Below are positions 61,413 through 64,000 of a DNA stretch of 64,000 bases, piece by piece. The stretch lies in NCBI GenBank assembly GCA_031261425.1, contig JAISJR010000017.1, forward strand, positions 1 through 64,000, written 5' to 3'. The notes under the pieces were generated by a model. That model was not told where the DNA came from. It made no database searches and saw nothing but the letters and a program-made list of their open reading frames with translations. A program made the position numbers and the translations under genes. How positions within the stretch are numbered: the stretch's first letter is position 1; each line of letters opens with the position of its first letter. This stretch comes from Planctomycetota bacterium (GTDB lineage: Bacteria; Planctomycetota; SZUA-567).

Positions 61413-62897
61413 ATGGCAGAAGCAGAAGCCGCGGCGGCGCAAGCGCCGGTCGAAACGGTCTCGGCGGACGATTTTTCCGCGCTGTTAGACCAGGAATTTA
61501 AGCCGAAATCCACCGAAGCGAAATCGGCGGTGCAGGAAGCCGTTACCACGTTGGCGGCGCAGGCGTTGGCGGGCGCGAACATCGTGCCGGACAACGCGAT
61601 TACCACGATTGAGGCGATGATTGCCGAACTCGACAAAAAATTGTCCCAGCAGGTCAACGCGATTATCCACCATCCCGACTTTCAGAAACTCGAAGGCACG
61701 TGGCGCGGCTTGCACTATTTAATCAACAATTCCGAGACCGACGAATCGCTGAAAATCCGCGTGCTCAACGTCAGCAAAAACGACCTCGCGAAAACGTTGA
61801 AAAAATTCAAAGGCACCGCGTGGGACCAAAGCCCGCTGTTCAAAAAGATTTACGAAAACGAATACGGCACGTTGGGCGGCGAACCCTACGGCTGTTTGAT
61901 TGGCGATTATTATTTTGACAATTCGGCGCCGGACGTGCAGATGTTGGGCGAACTCGCGAAAATCGGCGCCGCCGCGCACGCGCCGTTTATTGCCGCGCCG
62001 TCGCCGAAAGCGTTTAATTTGGACAGTTGGCAGGAATTGGCGAACCCGCGCGACCTGACGAAAATTTTCCAAACGCCGGATTACGCGGCGTGGCGGAGTT
62101 TGCGCGAAAGCGACGACAGCCGTTATCTCGTAATGGCGATGCCGCGCGTGTTGTCGCGGTTGCCTTACGGTCCGAACACCAATCCGGTGGAAGAATTCGC
62201 TTGTCAGGAAACCGCGAATAAACACGAGGATTTCACGTGGATGAACGCGGCGTTCACGATGGGCGCGAACATCAACCGCTCGTTTAAGTTATACGGCTGG
62301 TGCTCTTCTATTCGCGGCGTGGAAAGCGGCGGCTTGGTGCCGAATTTGCCGGTCTATACTTTCCCGTCCGACGACGGCGGCGTGGATATGAAATGCCCGA
62401 CGGAAATCGCGATTACCGACCGGCGCGAAGCCGAGTTGTCGAAAAACGGCTTTCTGCCGCTGTGCCACCGCAAGGGGAGCGACAACGCGGTGTTTATCGG
62501 CGCGCAAACGTTGAACAAACCGACGGAATACGAAGACCCGGACGCGACGGGCAACGCCAATTTGTCGGCGCGTCTGCCGTATATTTTCGCGGTGGACCGT
62601 TTCGCGCATTATTTGAAGTGTATGGTGCGCGACAAAATCGGCTCATTCAAGAGTCGCGACGATATGCAAAAATATCTCAACAACTGGATTATGAACTATG
62701 TAACGGCAGACCCGTCGGCGAGCGAAGAAGTCAAAGCGCGTTATCCGTTGTCGGCGGCGGAGGTAACGGTGAAAGATGTCGAAGGCAACCCCGGCTATTA
62801 CAGCGCGACCTTCTACCTGAAACCGCACTATCAATTGGAAGGTCTGACCGCGTCGCTCCGTTTGGTCACGAAATTGCCGAGCGAAAAGGGCGGGTAA
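61413..62897 (+). CDS. tssC: T6SS sheath large subunit TssC
   Basis: This 494-residue VipB/ImpC family protein contains LEGTWRGLHYLINNSETDESLKIRVLNVSKNDL, YGCLIGDYYFDNSAPDVQML and the C-terminal ARLPYIFAVDRFAHYLKCMVRDKIGSF. It pairs with TssB in the sheath that ClpV recycles. CAGGAGAT precedes the ATG. It follows tssB with only a repeat in between. Confidence 0.96.
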   Translation: MAEAEAAAAQAPVETVSADDFSALLDQEFKPKSTEAKSAVQEAVTTLAAQALAGANIVPDNAITTIEAMIAELDKKLSQQVNAIIHHPDFQKLEGTWRGLHYLINNSETDESLKIRVLNVSKNDLAKTLKKFKGTAWDQSPLFKKIYENEYGTLGGEPYGCLIGDYYFDNSAPDVQMLGELAKIGAAAHAPFIAAPSPKAFNLDSWQELANPRDLTKIFQTPDYAAWRSLRESDDSRYLVMAMPRVLSRLPYGPNTNPVEEFACQETANKHEDFTWMNAAFTMGANINRSFKLYGWCSSIRGVESGGLVPNLPVYTFPSDDGGVDMKCPTEIAITDRREAELSKNGFLPLCHRKGSDNAVFIGAQTLNKPTEYEDPDATGNANLSARLPYIFAVDRFAHYLKCMVRDKIGSFKSRDDMQKYLNNWIMNYVTADPSASEEVKARYPLSAAEVTVKDVEGNPGYYSATFYLKPHYQLEGLTASLRLVTKLPSEKGG

Positions 62898-62933
62898 CGA
62901 GAGTTTAGAGTTGAGAGTTGAAATTACGCGGTT

Positions 62934-62963
62934 AATAGCCCCACGCTAAAGCGTGGGGCTATT
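62934..62963. terminator. 13-bp hairpin after tssC
   Basis: AATAGCCCCACGC-TAAA-GCGTGGGGCTATT is a perfect palindrome and could end the T6SS transcript, although no T-run follows. It matches the hairpin at 53426-53445. Confidence 0.5.
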
Positions 62964-62979
62964 GAAAACGGCGCGCAAC

Positions 62980-63070
62980 TTTTCCCTTTTCCCTTTTCCC
63001 TTTTCCCTTTTCCCTTTTCCCTTTTCCCTTTTCCCTTTTCCCTTTTCCCTTTTCCCTTTTCCCTTTTCCC
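62980..63070. repeat. TTTTCCC heptamer, 13 perfect copies
   Basis: The 91-base array ends 12 bases before the sigma-factor start codon. All 13 units are identical. Change in copy number would alter the leader of the next gene in steps of seven bases. Confidence 0.95.
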
Positions 63071-63082
63071 TTTTTCAACTCT

Positions 63083-64000
63083 ATGGCGCCTCCCACTCCC
63101 CAATCGGACGCCGAACTAATGGCGGCGGCGCAAGGCGGCGACGAAACGGCTTTTACGACGTTGGTCGAGCGGCATCAGCAATTGGTCGAAAAAATAATGT
63201 GGCGTTTCAGCCGCGTCCCCGCCGAACACGAGGACTTGACGCACGAGGTCTTTGTGCAGTTTTTTCTGGGAATGGCGCGGTATCGCGGCGAGGCGCCGGT
63301 AACGCATTTCTTGACGGCGTTAGCCCGCAAAATCGGTTTTCGTTTCTGGGAAAAACGCGCTCATTCCCGCACCCGCCCTTTGCCGGAAGATTTAGCCGAC
63401 ACGCTCGCCGCGCCGCCGGCGCCAGCCGAACCGTCGCCGACCTTGTTCGACCTGTTAAGCGAACTCAAACCCGACGACCGGCTGGCGTTGACGCTCACTT
63501 ATTACGACCGTTATGAAGCCCCGCAAATTGCCGCCACGTTGGGTTGGACGCTTGACGCGACACGGATGCGTTTGACGCGGGCGCGGCGAAGTTTGCAGGA
63601 AATGGTCCGCCGGCGCGGAATAGACGCGGCGCAAATAATTCAGGGAGAATTGGCGATGCCGAAACTTGACGAAACGATGACCGGTTTGGCGGCGGGTGAG
63701 CCCGCGACGCGCAAAACGCAGATTTTCCCGCGCGAAGTGGTGGAAACGGCGAAAACCAAAATGGCGGCGACTTATTTGTTGCTCCGCCCGACGCCGCGCG
63801 AAGCCGTCGAAGCCGCGCAAAAAATGGCGGCGCAATATCAATTGTCCGCCGGCGGGCACGAACGCGCCGAGCGGGCGTTCACCGCGTTTTTTGTGGAACT
63901 TGAACGGCGGCAAAAAGAATATCGCGACGGAGTTTTTACCTTGCGGCAAGACCTTGCCGCGGAACTCCGTGACATCCTGCCGCCCGCCGCCTTCGCCGAT
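63083..64000 (+). CDS. ECF-type RNA polymerase sigma factor (partial)
   Basis: The frame runs 306 codons to the window edge without a stop. Residues 10-90 are sigma region 2 (ELMAAAQGGDETAFTTLVERH; HEDLTHEVFVQFFLGMARYRGEAP; FLTALARKIGFRFWEKR). Residues 115-170 are region 4 with a helix-turn-helix (LKPDDRLALTLTYYDRYEAP; IAATLGWTLDATRMRLTRARRSLQ). After residue 185 it continues with a C-terminal extension that begins near ELAMPKLDETMTGLAAGEP, where GGGAGAATTGGCGATG could also start a separate in-frame product. The first ATG has no Shine-Dalgarno, being set just after the TTTTCCC array. It may control the T6SS genes or a following operon. Confidence 0.8.
   Translation, partial: MAPPTPQSDAELMAAAQGGDETAFTTLVERHQQLVEKIMWRFSRVPAEHEDLTHEVFVQFFLGMARYRGEAPVTHFLTALARKIGFRFWEKRAHSRTRPLPEDLADTLAAPPAPAEPSPTLFDLLSELKPDDRLALTLTYYDRYEAPQIAATLGWTLDATRMRLTRARRSLQEMVRRRGIDAAQIIQGELAMPKLDETMTGLAAGEPATRKTQIFPREVVETAKTKMAATYLLLRPTPREAVEAAQKMAAQYQLSAGGHERAERAFTAFFVELERRQKEYRDGVFTLRQDLAAELRDILPPAAFAD

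Noticed and set aside
62953-63516. Open frame containing repeated FPFSL residues
   Set aside because: It is a translation of the TTTTCCC array running into the sigma factor gene in the wrong frame.
1-64000. tRNA, rRNA or tmRNA genes
   Set aside because: I found no cloverleaf with conserved T-loop sequence or rRNA-like stretch, though a short tRNA could be missed by eye.

Overview
The window is a gene-dense, GC-rich chromosomal segment of a diderm (Gram-negative) bacterium. Evidence for an outer membrane is a beta-barrel porin, several lipoproteins and most of a type VI secretion system (T6SS). Housekeeping genes (folC, acnB, radA, argH) have ordinary bacterial forms. The AcnB-type aconitase and the T6SS fit a proteobacterium or a related diderm, but I cannot name the lineage from sequence alone. 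No rRNA, tRNA, CRISPR array or complete insertion sequence was recognised.

Layout. 1-7.3 kb: a large palindromic repeat, folC, a GldF-GldG-like fused ABC protein, and acnB on the minus strand. 7.3-11 kb: an accessory patch with a thioredoxin-like lipoprotein, a VapBC-like pair, a phosphoribosyltransferase-like gene framed by direct repeats, and an orphan lipoprotein. 11.2-16.5 kb: rhomboid protease, DNA methyltransferase, Ser/Thr kinase, cupin, porin and SPOR lipoprotein. 16.7-35.4 kb: one co-directional cluster holding a nitrogenase-like reductase (H, D and K homologues, with an unknown gene between H and D), two NitT/TauT-type ABC importers in mirror order, three MtaA/CmuA-type (UroD-fold) methyltransferases, one corrinoid protein and a RamA-type corrinoid-activating ferredoxin. 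35.5-41.5 kb: an orphan pair, radA, argH, an Rpn-type nuclease, an acyl carrier protein and a stand-alone methionine-synthase activation domain. 41.7-64 kb: T6SS genes hcp, hcp, tssE, F, G, H, vgrG, M, A, B, C, interrupted by a VapBC pair and a three-gene minus-strand group, ending in a sigma factor that runs off the window.

The most interesting system is the 16.7-35.4 kb cluster. The reductase keeps all six P-cluster cysteines, the NifH iron-sulfur cysteines and the cofactor-ligating cysteine of NifD. At the place of the cofactor histidine it appears to carry tyrosine, and no nifB, nifE or nifN homologue is present. With importers, corrinoid methyl-transfer proteins and a corrinoid activator beside it, I infer import of a small methylated compound that is reduced by the nitrogenase-like enzyme and/or demethylated through the corrinoid protein. 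The substrate is unknown.

A second theme is repeats. Most intergenic gaps hold AT-rich inverted repeats built from seven-base units (such as TTAACAA, TTAAAAA, GTTGAAA, TTTTCCC). Because 7 is not a multiple of 3 and most units contain TAA or TGA, a few units give a stop in every frame, and many genes here end inside such a repeat. Larger palindromes, a small terminal-inverted-repeat element, and a 74-bp perfect inverted repeat bracketing 22 kb suggest a recombination-prone chromosome.
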